A DNA stretch of 64,000 nt from Herbihabitans rhizosphaerae (GTDB taxonomy: Bacteria > Actinomycetota > Actinomycetes > Mycobacteriales > Pseudonocardiaceae): positions 1-64,000 of the forward strand of contig NZ_SGWQ01000008.1 of NCBI RefSeq assembly GCF_004216555.1, written 5' to 3'. The notes under the pieces are model-generated. The model made no database searches, had not been told where the DNA came from, and saw only the letters and a program-made list of their open reading frames with translations. Each line of letters begins with the position of its first letter. Position 1 is the first letter of the stretch. The position numbers and the translations under genes are program-made. This document shows positions 20,025 to 29,434 of the stretch, one piece after another.

Positions 20025-21220
20025 CCACGGCGCATGATCCACTTCGAGTGCCGGAAGCCGGTCCGGCCGGCGATCCGGTTCGGTTGGCGCGGGCGTACCT
20101 GCTGCGCGTCGCCGAACCTCCGGCGCCCGCGCTCGCCGCGTTCGTGGGCCAGTGTGGCGCGGTCGAGGCGGCGAGGCTGGTTCGCACCGGCACGGTCCCA
20201 GAGCCGGTGCGGGAGGAGACGGTCGCCAGGCACGAGATCGAGATGGCCGAGGTCGATCTCGCCCGAGCGGAGTCCGCCGGGGCGCGGCTCGTCATTCCCG
20301 AGGACGACGAGTGGCCGAGTTGGCCGCTGCTCGCACTCGACAACGCGGTCAGCCGCGGTCTGCGCTGGGCCGTCGCGCCGCTCGCCCTGTGGGTGCGCGG
20401 CACCGCACCGTTGGCCAAGCTGGCCGACCCGGCGGTGGCGATCGTCGGCGCCAGGGCCGCGACGGTGTACGGCTCCGATGTGGCCGGCGAGTTCGGTCAC
20501 GATCTCGCCGAGCGCGGGTACGCGGTGGTGTCCGGCGCGGCCTACGGCATCGACGGTGCGGCGCACCGTGGTGCGCTGGCGGCCTACGGCAGCACGGTCG
20601 CCGTGGTCGCCTGTGGCGTGAACGTCGCCTATCCGGCCGGCCACACCGACCTTCTCGATCGGATCGCCGCCAACGGGTTGGTCGTCAGCGAGTACCCGCC
20701 CGGCACACCGCCCGCGAGGCACCGCTTCCTCGTCAGGAACCGGCTCATCGCCGCCCTGGGAGCCGGGACGGTCGTTGTGGAGGCCGGCCGTCGAAGCGGC
20801 GCTCGCAACACGGCGACCACCGCCGCGGCACTGGGGCGTCAGGTGCTTGCCGTGCCAGGGCCGATCACGTCCTCGATGTCGATCGGCTGCCACGATCTGC
20901 TGCGCGCCGGCGTGGCGAGCGTGGTGACCTCCCCCGAAGAGGTGATTGAAGTGATCGGACCACTTCGGGCGGATGGGCCGGCGGCGGTCGGTGCGGAGGC
21001 CAGAAGCACCGACGGTCTCAGCGAGGCGGCGTCGAGGGTGCACGACGCGCTCGCCACCCGGCACCCACGGCATCCCGAGCGCGTCGCCGCGGAGTCGGGT
21101 GTCCCATTGCGCAAGGTCCGGGCGTCGCTGGTCGAGCTCGAGCTGACCGGCCTGGCCGAGTGCGGTGACGACGGGTGGCGTCGCACGAGTGCGGGCGGAG
21201 GTGGGCCGATGCGCACCTGA
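20021..21220 (+). CDS. dprA: DNA processing protein DprA
   Basis: DprA loads RecA on incoming single-stranded DNA in transformation and is also found in bacteria not known to be competent. The 399-residue protein has an N-terminal helical region, a Rossmann-like core with AIVGARAATVYG, VVSGAAYGIDGAAHRGAL, GVNVAYPAGH and VVEAGRRSGARNTA, and a C-terminal winged-helix domain (RVHDALATRHPRHPERVA...). It is translationally coupled to comM by ATGA. Confidence 0.95.
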   Translation: MTTAHDPLRVPEAGPAGDPVRLARAYLLRVAEPPAPALAAFVGQCGAVEAARLVRTGTVPEPVREETVARHEIEMAEVDLARAESAGARLVIPEDDEWPSWPLLALDNAVSRGLRWAVAPLALWVRGTAPLAKLADPAVAIVGARAATVYGSDVAGEFGHDLAERGYAVVSGAAYGIDGAAHRGALAAYGSTVAVVACGVNVAYPAGHTDLLDRIAANGLVVSEYPPGTPPARHRFLVRNRLIAALGAGTVVVEAGRRSGARNTATTAAALGRQVLAVPGPITSSMSIGCHDLLRAGVASVVTSPEEVIEVIGPLRADGPAAVGAEARSTDGLSEAASRVHDALATRHPRHPERVAAESGVPLRKVRASLVELELTGLAECGDDGWRRTSAGGGGPMRT

Positions 21221-21316
21221 CGTCCACGGCGCCGTGTGATCTTGTTCGGCCGGCTTTCTGGTACACGTAGTGTGGCGATGCTTGACCTGACGGTCTCCGT
21301 CCCCCAGCGTTGAACC

Positions 21317-22312
21317 GTGCCCTCTCCGACACCCGGCAGCCCGAATCGGGTCAACGTCCGCCGTGTCCGGTCAGCCCTCTCGCCGGCCGTCGCGAAGGTC
21401 GTCGACGCGTACGAGCGGCATCTGGAGTTGGAGCGGGGACTGTCCGCGCACACCGTCCGCGCGTACCTGGGCGATGTGCTCTCGTTGATGGCGCACGCCT
21501 ACGGGCTGCCGGACGGCGAGGGCGAGCAGCGGGGCGAGCAGCGGCTCGACGCGATCGGGTTGCCCGTGCTTCGCGCCTGGCTCGCGGCACAGCGTGCGGA
21601 CGGAGCCGAGCGGTCCACGTTGGCACGGCGGGCCGCGTCGATCCGGACCTTCACCGCGTGGGCGCACCGACGGGAGCACCTGCGGGTGGATCCGGGCGTG
21701 CGACTGGTCGCACCGCGCCGGCACCGAACGCTGCCGACGGTCCTGCGGCAGGACCACGCCGCGGACCTGATGGCCGCCTCGGAGTCGGGAGCCGCCGAGC
21801 GCGACGCGGTCGCCCTGCGCGATCACGCTGTGCTGGAGCTGCTCTACGCGACGGGGATCCGCGTATCGGAGTTGTGCGGGCTCGATCTCGACGACGTCGA
21901 CCACGACCGGCGTGTGCTGCGCGTGCTCGGCAAGGGGAGCAAGGAGCGGACCGTGCCGTTCGGCGAACCCGCCGAGCGCGCTGTCCGAGACTGGCTCGCC
22001 GACGGCCGCCCGGAACTCGCCGGAGGCGACTCGGGGCGAGCGCTTCTGCTCGGGGCTCGGGGCGGCCGGCTGCACCCGGGCACCGCGCGCCGGATCGTCC
22101 ATCAGGCGCTTGAGGCGGTGCCGGCCGCGCCGGACATGGGGCCGCACGGCCTACGCCACAGTGCCGCGACTCACCTCCTCGAGGGAGGTGCGGACCTTCG
22201 TAGCGTCCAGGAGCTACTCGGTCACGCTACGCTAGCGACCACCCAGCTATACACTCACGTGACCGTCGAACGGCTGAAGGCGATCCATGATCGAACCCAC
22301 CCCCGGTCCTGA
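21317..22312 (+). CDS. xerC: tyrosine recombinase XerC
   Basis: XerC resolves chromosome dimers at dif together with XerD. The 331-residue protein has a SAM-like core-binding domain (about 28-130) and a catalytic domain with all active residues: GIRVSEL (Arg), GKGSKER (Lys), [12 protein letters not shown] (His-Arg), [14 protein letters not shown] (His and Tyr nucleophile). The GTG at 21317 gives a short basic leader before the domain. It overlaps the sigma gene by 26 bases. Its position between dprA and the sigma gene marks it as the housekeeping XerC rather than a phage integrase. Confidence 0.93.
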   Translation: MPSPTPGSPNRVNVRRVRSALSPAVAKVVDAYERHLELERGLSAHTVRAYLGDVLSLMAHAYGLPDGEGEQRGEQRLDAIGLPVLRAWLAAQRADGAERSTLARRAASIRTFTAWAHRREHLRVDPGVRLVAPRRHRTLPTVLRQDHAADLMAASESGAAERDAVALRDHAVLELLYATGIRVSELCGLDLDDVDHDRRVLRVLGKGSKERTVPFGEPAERAVRDWLADGRPELAGGDSGRALLLGARGGRLHPGTARRIVHQALEAVPAAPDMGPHGLRHSAATHLLEGGADLRSVQELLGHATLATTQLYTHVTVERLKAIHDRTHPRS

Positions 22313-23228
22313 CGACGTTCGGGTAGGTTCACGCGCCATCACGGCGACCTCCCGTCCCGCGGACCTCGCACCACCGGCCATGACCGGTGGCGATGGCGGG
22401 CACGCAACGCCGTACGGCAGCGGCCAGTCGTCCGGCGTGCTGCCAGGGGATCTGCGGTCGGCCGATGACGTGGAAGCCGGGATCGTCGCGCTGTGGCGCG
22501 AGTACGGGCGGCTCGGCCACCAGCGGCTGCGCGACCGGCTCGTCCTGCACTACGCACCGCTGGTGAAGTACGTGGCCGGCCGGGTCGGTACCGGCCTTCC
22601 GGCGCACGTCGACGTGGCCGATCTGGTGCAGTCCGGCATCTTCGGGCTCGTCGACGCGATCGAGCGGTTCGAACCCGAGCGCGGCCTGAAGTTCGAGACC
22701 TACGCAATGCAGCGAATCCGCGGCGCGATCCTCGACGACCTCCGTTCGCAGGACTGGGTGCCGCGATCGGTTCGCGGCCGCGCGCGGGAGCTGGAGCGGG
22801 CGCTCGAACGGCTCGCTGCCCGGCTGCAGCGCACGCCCACCGACCGCCAGCTGGCCGACGAGATGGGCGTGACCGTCTCCGAACTCAAGGACATCTACGC
22901 CCAACTGCAGCTCACCAGCGTGGTGGCCCTTGACGAGCTGACCAGTGCCGGCCGTGGCACCACGCCGCTCGCCGACACCCTGGCCGACGACGACGCCGAG
23001 GACCCGGTGGCCATGCTGGTCGACCAGGACAACCGCCGGCAGCTGGCCGACGCGATCGGGCGACTGTCCGAACGGGATCGCGTCGTCGTGACCCTGTACT
23101 ACTTCGAGAACCTGACCCTCGCCGAGATCGGCAAGGTCCTGCGGGTCACCGAGTCGCGGGTGTGCCAGTTGCACACCCGCGCCGTGCTGCGTCTGCGGGC
23201 GAGCCTGCTGGAGACCGCCAGCGCCTGA
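22287..23228 (+). CDS. whiG: FliA/WhiG-type RNA polymerase sigma factor
   Basis: This sigma-28-type factor of 313 residues has region 2 ([49 protein letters not shown]), region 3 ([19 protein letters not shown]) and region 4 ([26 protein letters not shown]). In Streptomyces WhiG starts spore formation in aerial hyphae; elsewhere FliA drives motility. No flagellar genes are visible. The start at 22287 overlaps xerC; an ATG at 22380 would drop the low-complexity N-terminus and may be the true start. Confidence 0.9.
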   Translation: MIEPTPGPDDVRVGSRAITATSRPADLAPPAMTGGDGGHATPYGSGQSSGVLPGDLRSADDVEAGIVALWREYGRLGHQRLRDRLVLHYAPLVKYVAGRVGTGLPAHVDVADLVQSGIFGLVDAIERFEPERGLKFETYAMQRIRGAILDDLRSQDWVPRSVRGRARELERALERLAARLQRTPTDRQLADEMGVTVSELKDIYAQLQLTSVVALDELTSAGRGTTPLADTLADDDAEDPVAMLVDQDNRRQLADAIGRLSERDRVVVTLYYFENLTLAEIGKVLRVTESRVCQLHTRAVLRLRASLLETASA

Positions 23229-23236
23229 GAGCGTGA

Positions 23237-23809
23237 TCAGCCCTCGGCCCGCAAGGGGAGTAAGCGCACCCGGCCGGCGCCCTGGCCGTCGAGCAGTGTC
23301 AGCGGATCGAGGTACTCCTCGCCCTGGATGGCGCCCCAGTGCAGGCAGACCGGCTCGGGGCATTCCGGGTGCCCTGGCTGCAGATGGCCGATCACCTCGC
23401 CGCGGCGGACGGCCTGACCGATCGCGACACCCGGTGTGATCGGCTCGTAGGTGGTCTTCATGCCGCCGTCGTGCTGGATCGACACCACCGTCCGGCCAGC
23501 GACCAGGCCGGCGAACGCGACGATCCCGTCGCCGGCGGAGTACACCGGCGCGTTGGCCAGGCCGCCGATGTCCACACCGCGATGCCCGGGACCGAACGGC
23601 GTCTGCGGTGGCTCGAACGGGCGGAGCACCGGATGCGGGTCCGGCGCCGGCCAGACGAACGAGGACCGGGGAGGCGGCTGACCCGCGCGCTCGGACGCGG
23701 ACAGCGCTTCCGCGAACGGCCACGCCGCCACGATGAGCAGGATCAACATGGTCGTGAACAGGAGCCGGCGGCGCCACGGTCGGCGCTCGAGGCGAGGTGC
23801 TGCGTGCAT
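23237..23809 (-). CDS. M23-family peptidoglycan hydrolase-like membrane-anchored protein
   Basis: The 190-residue protein has one N-terminal membrane helix (about residues 15-32) and an extracytoplasmic LytM domain. The first zinc motif is intact (GHRGVDIG). The second motif, usually HLHWG, reads CLHWG, so the zinc-binding His is kept but the first His is Cys. A counterpart lies next to rpsB in mycobacteria and other actinobacteria. Its role is probably cell-wall remodelling or binding. The ATG at 23809 was preferred to an upstream in-frame extension that overlaps the paired GTTATCCACA element. Confidence 0.82.
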   Translation of the reverse strand: MHAAPRLERRPWRRRLLFTTMLILLIVAAWPFAEALSASERAGQPPPRSSFVWPAPDPHPVLRPFEPPQTPFGPGHRGVDIGGLANAPVYSAGDGIVAFAGLVAGRTVVSIQHDGGMKTTYEPITPGVAIGQAVRRGEVIGHLQPGHPECPEPVCLHWGAIQGEEYLDPLTLLDGQGAGRVRLLPLRAEG

Positions 23810-23847
23810 GCGTCCACGATTCCCCGGTGGTCGGGACAGTGGGCGGG

Positions 23848-23888
23848 GGCGACCGGAATCTGTGGATAACACGGACCTTGTGGATAAC
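23848..23888 (-). promoter_or_regulatory. paired GTTATCCACA element upstream of the M23 gene
   Basis: Read on the minus strand: GTTATCCACA (23888-23879), then GTTATCCACAGATTCCGGTCGCC from 23870 downwards, given in two parts as GTTATCCACA and GATTCCGGTCGCC. It matches the yraN upstream element at both boxes and the following GATTC-SGGTCG block. The second box begins 61 bases from the M23 ATG, compared with 62 at yraN. Confidence 0.6.
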
Positions 23889-23935
23889 CGGCCTGCCTGG
23901 GGCAATCCGATTCCCGATCGGCCACCGGGACGGCG

Positions 23936-24169
23936 TACACTCCCAGACGCGGTTCGTGTCACACGAGCTGACTTCGCGTGCGAGTGCACATCGTGGGGGT
24001 TCCCGACTCACGAGCCTCGGCGTCCGGCGGTCCCACTGATCACGGTGTTCAGCGGGTTCGGGCGTCAGCACAGCACCAGGGCGCTCGCCACCCGGCGGGT
24101 CGCGACAACCGACACCGCGTGCCGGAGCTGATGCCCGGCGCGCCTGAACGAAGAGGTGCGAACCCGGCC
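23936..24169 (+). promoter_or_regulatory. probable rpsB promoter and long leader
   Basis: The 360 bases between the M23 start and rpsB contain no gene. The left part holds the paired boxes serving the minus strand. TACACT (23936-23941) is a good actinobacterial -10. If it is used, the rpsB transcript has a leader of about 220 bases, long enough for S2 autoregulation. I could not identify a named leader motif, and the -35 is weak. Confidence 0.35.
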
Positions 24170-25018
24170 ATGGCCGTCGTCACCATGAAGCAGCTGCTCG
24201 ACAGCGGCGTGCACTTCGGGCACCAGACCAGGCGCTGGAACCCGAAGATGAAGCGCTACATCTTCACCGAGCGCAACGGCATCTACATCATCGACCTGCA
24301 GCAGACGCTGACCTACATCGACCGGGCTTTCGAGTTCGTCAAGGAGACGGTCGCGCACGGCGGCTCGATCCTGTTCGTCGGCACGAAGAAGCAGGCGCAG
24401 GAGGCCATCGCCAACGAGGCGCTCCGCGTCGGCATGCCCTACGTGAACCAGCGCTGGCTGGGCGGCATGCTCACCAACTTCCAGACCGTCCACAAGCGCC
24501 TCCAGCGGCTCAAGGAGCTGGAGTCGATGGAGCAGACGGGTGGCTTCCAGGGTCTCACCAAGAAGGAGATCCTGATGCTCACCCGTGAGAAGGACAAGCT
24601 GGAGAAGACCCTCGGCGGTATCCGCGACATGTCCAAGGTGCCCAGCGCCGTGTGGATCGTGGACACCAAGAAGGAGCACATCGCCGTCGGCGAGGCTCGC
24701 AAGCTGAACATCCCGGTCGTCGCGATCCTCGACACCAACTGCGACCCGGACGAGGTCGACTACCCGATCCCGGGCAATGACGACGCCATCCGGTCGGCCG
24801 CGCTGCTGACCAAGGTCGTCGCCGAGGCCGCCGCCGCGGGTCTGATCGCCCGTTCCGGTGCCCGCAACGGCGTGGCCGAGGGCTCGGACAAGCCGGAGGT
24901 CGCAGCCGACGAGCCGTTGCCCGAGTGGGAGCGCGAGCTGCTGGTGAGCGCGAACGCCGACGGTGGCTCCGCCGACGCCGGTGCCTCCGCTGGCGCCGAG
25001 AAGTCCAACCAGTCCTGA
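24170..25018 (+). CDS. rpsB: 30S ribosomal protein S2
   Basis: S2 binds the 30S head-body junction. The 282-residue protein has the standard start [20 protein letters not shown] and later [12 protein letters not shown] and [17 protein letters not shown]. The C-terminus carries an acidic/Ala-rich tail of about 45 residues. The ATG at 24170, preceded by AAGAGGTG, matches actinobacterial S2 proteins; upstream in-frame sequence is leader. It is first of rpsB-tsf. Confidence 0.97.
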   Translation: MAVVTMKQLLDSGVHFGHQTRRWNPKMKRYIFTERNGIYIIDLQQTLTYIDRAFEFVKETVAHGGSILFVGTKKQAQEAIANEALRVGMPYVNQRWLGGMLTNFQTVHKRLQRLKELESMEQTGGFQGLTKKEILMLTREKDKLEKTLGGIRDMSKVPSAVWIVDTKKEHIAVGEARKLNIPVVAILDTNCDPDEVDYPIPGNDDAIRSAALLTKVVAEAAAAGLIARSGARNGVAEGSDKPEVAADEPLPEWERELLVSANADGGSADAGASAGAEKSNQS

Positions 25019-25123
25019 GCCCGACCGGTGGCGCGTCCGTTTCCCTTGCGGGACAACGGATGCGCCACCGTCGAGCCTGAGAATTCACCCGCGCGAATAC
25101 CGAAGAAGGACGGTAAAGCCACG

Positions 25124-25939
25124 ATGGCGAACTACACCGCGGCCGACGTCAAGCGCCTCCGCGATCTGACCGGCTCCGGCATGATGGACTGCAAGAAGGC
25201 GCTCGAGGAGAACGACGGCGACTTCGACAAGGCGGTCGAGTACCTGCGGATCAAGGGTGCCAAGGACGTCGGCAAGCGTGCCGAGCGCGCGACCGCCAAT
25301 GGCCTGGTCGCCTCGTCTGGCGGCGCGCTGATCGAGCTGAACTGCGAGACGGACTTCGTCGCGAAGAACGCCGAATTCGTCGAGCTGGCCAACAAGATCG
25401 CCGCGGCCGCGCAGGAGATCAAGGCGGCCGACGTCGACAGCGTGAAGAGCGCCCAGCTCGACGGCAAGACCGTCGACGAGGCCGTGCAGGAGCTGTCCGC
25501 GAAGATCGGCGAGAAGCTGGAGCTGCGCCGGGTCGCGGTGTTCGACGGCCAGGTCGCCACCTACCTGCACCGCCGCGCCTCCGACCTGCCGCCGGCCGTC
25601 GGCGTCCTGGTCGAGTACACCGGTGCCGACGCCGACGCCGCCCGTGCCGCCGCCATGCAGGTGGCCGCGCTCAAGGCGAAGTACGTCAGCCGCGACGACG
25701 TGCCCGAGGACATCGTGGCCAACGAGCGGCACATCGCCGAGCAGACCGCCCGCGAGGAAGGCAAGCCGGAGCAGGCCCTGCCGAAGATCGTCGAGGGCCG
25801 GGTCAACGGCTTCTTCAAGGACGTCGCGCTGCTCGAGCAGCCGTCCGTGCAGGAGTCCAAGAAGACCGTGAAGGCCGTTCTGGACGACGCCGGTGTGCAG
25901 GTCACCCGGTTCGCCCGGTTCGAGGTCGGCCAAGCCTGA
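25124..25939 (+). CDS. tsf: elongation factor Ts
   Basis: EF-Ts recycles EF-Tu-GDP. The 271-residue protein has the N-terminal UBA-like domain ([20 protein letters not shown]), the signature [14 protein letters not shown] and the C-terminal coiled dimerisation part. The ATG at 25124 follows GAAGGA. A perfect 15-base-pair hairpin follows the stop. Confidence 0.97.
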   Translation: MANYTAADVKRLRDLTGSGMMDCKKALEENDGDFDKAVEYLRIKGAKDVGKRAERATANGLVASSGGALIELNCETDFVAKNAEFVELANKIAAAAQEIKAADVDSVKSAQLDGKTVDEAVQELSAKIGEKLELRRVAVFDGQVATYLHRRASDLPPAVGVLVEYTGADADAARAAAMQVAALKAKYVSRDDVPEDIVANERHIAEQTAREEGKPEQALPKIVEGRVNGFFKDVALLEQPSVQESKKTVKAVLDDAGVQVTRFARFEVGQA

Positions 25940-25960
25940 TCAGGCCCGCAGCGCTAACGT

Positions 25961-25996
25961 TGTGCCCCGCTCTCGCGCGATCGAGAGCGGGGCACA
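25961..25996 (+). terminator. tsf-pyrH hairpin
   Basis: TGTGCCCCGCTCTCG (25961-25975) pairs perfectly with 25982-25996 around the loop CGCGAT. The 15-base-pair GC-rich stem lies 21 bases after the tsf stop and 23 before pyrH. It probably ends or attenuates rpsB-tsf transcription, separating it from pyrH. No U-run follows. Confidence 0.7.
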
Positions 25997-26019
25997 GCCA
26001 CACCGAGGAGGTCTGACAG

Positions 26020-26772
26020 GTGGCCGAAGACGTACGCCAGGGTGGCTATCACCGCGTGATCCTGAAGCTCGGCGGCGAGATGTTCGGCGGCTTCGACGGA
26101 GGCGGTGTCGGCGTTGACCCGGACGTCGTCCAGACGGTCGCCAGACAGATCGCCGCCGTGGTCCGCGACGGCACGCAGGTCGCCGTGGTGATCGGCGGCG
26201 GCAACTTCTTCCGCGGCGCGGAACTGCAGCAGCGCGGCATGGACCGGGCGCGCGCCGACTACATGGGCATGCTCGGCACGGTGATGAACTGCCTGGCGCT
26301 GCAGGACTTCCTGGAACGCGAGCACGGCATCGACACGCGCGTGCAGACCGCGATCACCATGGGGCAGGTCGCCGAGCCGTACATCCCGAGGCGCGCCATG
26401 CGTCACCTGGACAAGGGCCGGGTGGTGATCTTCGGCGGCGGCGCCGGCATGCCGTACTTCTCCACCGACACCACGGCCGCCCAGCGCGCGCTGGAGATCG
26501 GCGCCGAGGTGGTGCTGATGGCCAAGGCGGTCGACGGCGTCTTCACCGCGGACCCGAAGACCGACCCGGACGCCACGATGTTCGCCCACATCACCCACCG
26601 TGAGGCGCTGCAGAAGGGCCTCAAGGTCGCCGACGCGACGGCCTTCAGCCTGTGCATGGACAACAACATGCCGATCATCGTTTTCAACCTCCTCATCGAG
26701 GGCAACATCGCGCGCGCGGTGCGTGGTGAGAGGATCGGCACATTGGTCAGTACTCCCAAGGAGCAGCCTTGA
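26020..26772 (+). CDS. pyrH: uridylate kinase
   Basis: PyrH phosphorylates UMP to UDP as a hexamer in the aspartokinase fold. The 250 residues show [38 protein letters not shown] and [17 protein letters not shown]. The GTG start is preceded by GGAGG. It ends in a TTGA overlap with frr. Confidence 0.96.
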   Translation: MAEDVRQGGYHRVILKLGGEMFGGFDGGGVGVDPDVVQTVARQIAAVVRDGTQVAVVIGGGNFFRGAELQQRGMDRARADYMGMLGTVMNCLALQDFLEREHGIDTRVQTAITMGQVAEPYIPRRAMRHLDKGRVVIFGGGAGMPYFSTDTTAAQRALEIGAEVVLMAKAVDGVFTADPKTDPDATMFAHITHREALQKGLKVADATAFSLCMDNNMPIIVFNLLIEGNIARAVRGERIGTLVSTPKEQP

Positions 26773-27326
26773 TCGACGAAACCCTCTTCGACGCTGAGGA
26801 GAAGATGGACAAAGCGGTGACCGTGGCCAAGGAGGATCTGGCCGCGATCCGCACCGGACGTGCGACTCCGGCCATGTTCTCGAAGATCCACGTCGACTAC
26901 TACGGGCAGCCGACTCCGCTCAACCAGGTCGCCAGTGTCAACATCCCCGAGGCGAGGATGGCGGTGATCAAGCCTTACGACCAGGGCCAGCTTCACGCCA
27001 TCGAGAAGGCGATCCGCGAGTCCGACCTCGGGGTGAACCCGAGCAACGACGGCACCATCATCCGCATCGTGATCCCGCAGCTCTCCGAGGAACGGCGGCG
27101 CGACTTCGTGAAGATGGCCAAGTCCAAGGGCGAGGACGCGAAGATCGCCATTCGCAACGTGCGCCGCAAGGCCAACGAGGAGCTGCACCGCATCGCCAAG
27201 GACGGCGAGGCCGGTGAGGACGAGGTCGGCCGTGCGGAGAAGGAGCTGCAGCACCTGACGGACAAGTACGTCGGACAGATCGACGAGCTCGTCAAGCACA
27301 AGGAATCCGAGCTTCTCGAGGTCTGA
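26769..27326 (+). CDS. frr: ribosome recycling factor
   Basis: RRF splits post-termination ribosomes together with EF-G. The 185-residue protein is the standard length, with [21 protein letters not shown] and the C-terminal long-helix segment [20 protein letters not shown]. The start is an unusual TTG overlapping the pyrH stop, so it probably relies on translational coupling. Family alignment supports it because the next residues ([12 protein letters not shown]) match. Confidence 0.95.
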   Translation: MIDETLFDAEEKMDKAVTVAKEDLAAIRTGRATPAMFSKIHVDYYGQPTPLNQVASVNIPEARMAVIKPYDQGQLHAIEKAIRESDLGVNPSNDGTIIRIVIPQLSEERRRDFVKMAKSKGEDAKIAIRNVRRKANEELHRIAKDGEAGEDEVGRAEKELQHLTDKYVGQIDELVKHKESELLEV

Positions 27327-27335
27327 GGTACTGCC

Positions 27336-28235
27336 ATGGTGTCCGGTCCCGTCGGGTTGACCGGCGAACTCCACAAGGAGCAGCGGGTGAGCGACGGCGA
27401 GCCGGAGGCCGTGGAACCCAAGCGGCCGCGCGCCGGCAGGAATCTGCCGGCGGCGATCGGCGTGGGATTGCTGCTCGGCGGCGCCATCATCGTGGCGCTG
27501 CTGACCGTGCGGCACATCTTCGTCGGGATTGTGGCGGCGGCGGTCGCGGTGTCCACGGTGGAACTGGTCGGCGCGGTGCGCCGCGCGGCCGGCATTCAGG
27601 TCACGCTGTGGCCGATTCTCGTTGGCGGGCAAGCCATCGTGTGGCTGGCGTGGCCGTTCGGCGTGGACGGCGTGCTGCCCGCGTTCGTGGTCACCGTGCT
27701 CGTCTGTCTCATGTGGAGGATGATCGGCGGCGCCGACGGCTATCTGCGCGACGTCGCCGTCTCGATCTTCACCGCGGCCTATGTGCCGCTGTTCGCCGCG
27801 TTCGCCGCGATGCTGGTGATTCCCGAGGACGGCGCGGCGCGGGTGTTCTGCTTCATGATCGCCGTGGTGGCGTCGGACACCGGGGGATACACCGCCGGTG
27901 TCCTGTTCGGACAGCACAAGATGGCGCCGGCGATCAGCCCGAAGAAGACCTGGGAGGGCTTCGGCGGCTCGTTGCTCGCCGGGTGCGTCGCCGGCGCCCT
28001 CACGGTCAGCCTCATGCTGGACGGCCGGGCGTGGCACGGTGTGGTGTTCGGCGCCGCGCTGGTGATCACCGCGACCGTAGGCGACCTGGTCGAGTCGCTG
28101 ATCAAGCGCGATCTCGGCATCAAGGACATGGGCAACCTGCTGCCCGGCCACGGCGGCCTGATGGACCGGATGGACTCGCTGCTGCCGTCCGCCGTGGTGT
28201 CCTGGCTGCTGCTGACCGCGTTCGTGCCGGTGTGA
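27336..28235 (+). CDS. cdsA: phosphatidate cytidylyltransferase
   Basis: CdsA makes CDP-diacylglycerol from phosphatidate and CTP for phospholipid synthesis. The 299-residue protein has about seven to eight transmembrane helices and the C-terminal signature GDLVESLIKRDLGIKD followed by LLPGHGGLMDRMDS, which holds the metal-binding Asp residues. The ATG at 27336 or GTG at 27388 (after AAGGAG) may be used; the first is given. Confidence 0.94.
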   Translation: MVSGPVGLTGELHKEQRVSDGEPEAVEPKRPRAGRNLPAAIGVGLLLGGAIIVALLTVRHIFVGIVAAAVAVSTVELVGAVRRAAGIQVTLWPILVGGQAIVWLAWPFGVDGVLPAFVVTVLVCLMWRMIGGADGYLRDVAVSIFTAAYVPLFAAFAAMLVIPEDGAARVFCFMIAVVASDTGGYTAGVLFGQHKMAPAISPKKTWEGFGGSLLAGCVAGALTVSLMLDGRAWHGVVFGAALVITATVGDLVESLIKRDLGIKDMGNLLPGHGGLMDRMDSLLPSAVVSWLLLTAFVPV

Positions 28236-28266
28236 CGGTTCGGCGGGAAGTCCGCAATGTGTTGGT

Positions 28267-28839
28267 GTGAAGCGAAAACAGGCACCTGACCGCACGGCGC
28301 TGGAGGCGTTCGAGCGGATCTACCGCGATCACGTCACCGACGTGACCCGGTACTTCGCGCGCCGGTGCGTCGATCCGCATCTGGTCGCCGACCTCACCTC
28401 GGACACGTTCGTCCGCGCGATCACCTCGTTCGCGACGTTCGACGCGTCCAAGGGGTCGGCGAAATCGTGGCTCATCGGTATCGCGCGGCGCTCGTTCGCG
28501 GCGCATCTGGAGGCCGCGAACCGGGGGAGCGAGCTGGCCAGACGCGCCGGTGGACGGCGTGAGCTGGACGGCGACCAACTCGACGAGCTGATCCAGCGAA
28601 TCGACGCGGAGCGTCCTGGGCGTGCGCTGCTCGCCGGCCTCGCTGAACTGTCCGATGTGGACAGAGAGGCGGTCGAGCTGGTCGACCTCTCCGGGCTCGA
28701 GCCGCGCGAGGCGGCCGCGCTGCTCGGTCTGCGGACAGGTGCCATGCGGACCCGGCTGAGTCGTGCGCGTGGGCGACTTCGCCGTGCTGCCAAGGAAAAC
28801 CCCGTCACACCGACACAGGAGGCGTACGCGCATGAGTAA
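28267..28839 (+). CDS. ECF-type RNA polymerase sigma factor
   Basis: The 190-residue protein has region 2 (FERIYRDHVTDVTRYFARR and LVADLTSDTFVRAITSFATF) and region 4 (SGLEPREAAALLGLRTGAMRTRLSRARGRLRR in two parts), with no region 3, as in ECF factors. It is followed, with an 8-base overlap, by a single-pass membrane protein that is probably its partner. The regulon is unknown. The start is GTG with no clear ribosome binding site, so it may be leaderless. Confidence 0.87.
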   Translation: MKRKQAPDRTALEAFERIYRDHVTDVTRYFARRCVDPHLVADLTSDTFVRAITSFATFDASKGSAKSWLIGIARRSFAAHLEAANRGSELARRAGGRRELDGDQLDELIQRIDAERPGRALLAGLAELSDVDREAVELVDLSGLEPREAAALLGLRTGAMRTRLSRARGRLRRAAKENPVTPTQEAYAHE

Positions 28840-29434
28840 GTTCGAGGACACTCTCTGGGCAGACCTGGCAGAGCACCACGGAGCCGACCTGGCACACCTG
28901 CCGGAATCGTTGCCACGCAAGGAGAAGCGAACCGGCAGGGTGATCGCGGTCGCCGCCGGGGTAGTGGCTGTCGCCGGCGCCGGGGTGATCGTCGGTCCGA
29001 GCTTCTTCGGCGGCTCGCCTCCGGCGGCCTACGCCGTGGAACGCGCACCGGACGGGACGGTCACCGTCACCCTCAGGGAGATGCTGGGGGCCCTCGACCC
29101 GGTCAACGCGAAGCTCCGGGAGATGGGCGTACCGGTGGTGGTCGTGCCGGCGCGGCCGGACTGCCGGGACATGGGGCAGCGGGTCCACCCTGGTCCGCCG
29201 GACATGATCATTACGATCCCGGTTTCGGTCAGTTCTGACGGGTTCACGTACCACCCGGAGATCCCGACTCCACTGGGCCTGTTCGTCGTGGTCGGCGCGG
29301 CTCAGTACCTGGGCAAGGACGGCAGAACGGTGACCACGTTCGCGACGGGCGGATTTCGCGACCGGGCGCCGTCCTGCGCGCCGAGCACGCGTGACGAAGG
29401 GCCGGCGGGGCCACAGGTCAGTACTCCACGGTGA
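28832..29434 (+). CDS. single-pass membrane protein paired with the ECF sigma factor
   Basis: The 200-residue protein has a short cytoplasmic N-terminus (about 1-35, FEDTLWADLAEHHGADL...), one transmembrane helix (about 38-58) and an extracytoplasmic domain with two cysteines. The layout is that of an anti-sigma factor, but I see no HxxxCxxC zinc motif. Position and the 8-base overlap with the sigma gene are the main support. Its 3' end overlaps the convergent S66 peptidase gene by 17 bases. Confidence 0.6.
   Translation: MSKFEDTLWADLAEHHGADLAHLPESLPRKEKRTGRVIAVAAGVVAVAGAGVIVGPSFFGGSPPAAYAVERAPDGTVTVTLREMLGALDPVNAKLREMGVPVVVVPARPDCRDMGQRVHPGPPDMIITIPVSVSSDGFTYHPEIPTPLGLFVVVGAAQYLGKDGRTVTTFATGGFRDRAPSCAPSTRDEGPAGPQVSTPR

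Noticed and set aside
21317-22312. Tyrosine recombinase as an integrase of a mobile element
   Set aside because: Position between dprA and the sigma factor gene is the conserved chromosomal xerC locus; no att-like repeats or mobile genes are nearby.
22329-24071. Long minus-strand open frame across the sigma factor gene
   Set aside because: It is a shadow of the well-supported plus-strand sigma factor and the shorter M23 gene in another frame; its composition is Arg/Pro/His-rich.
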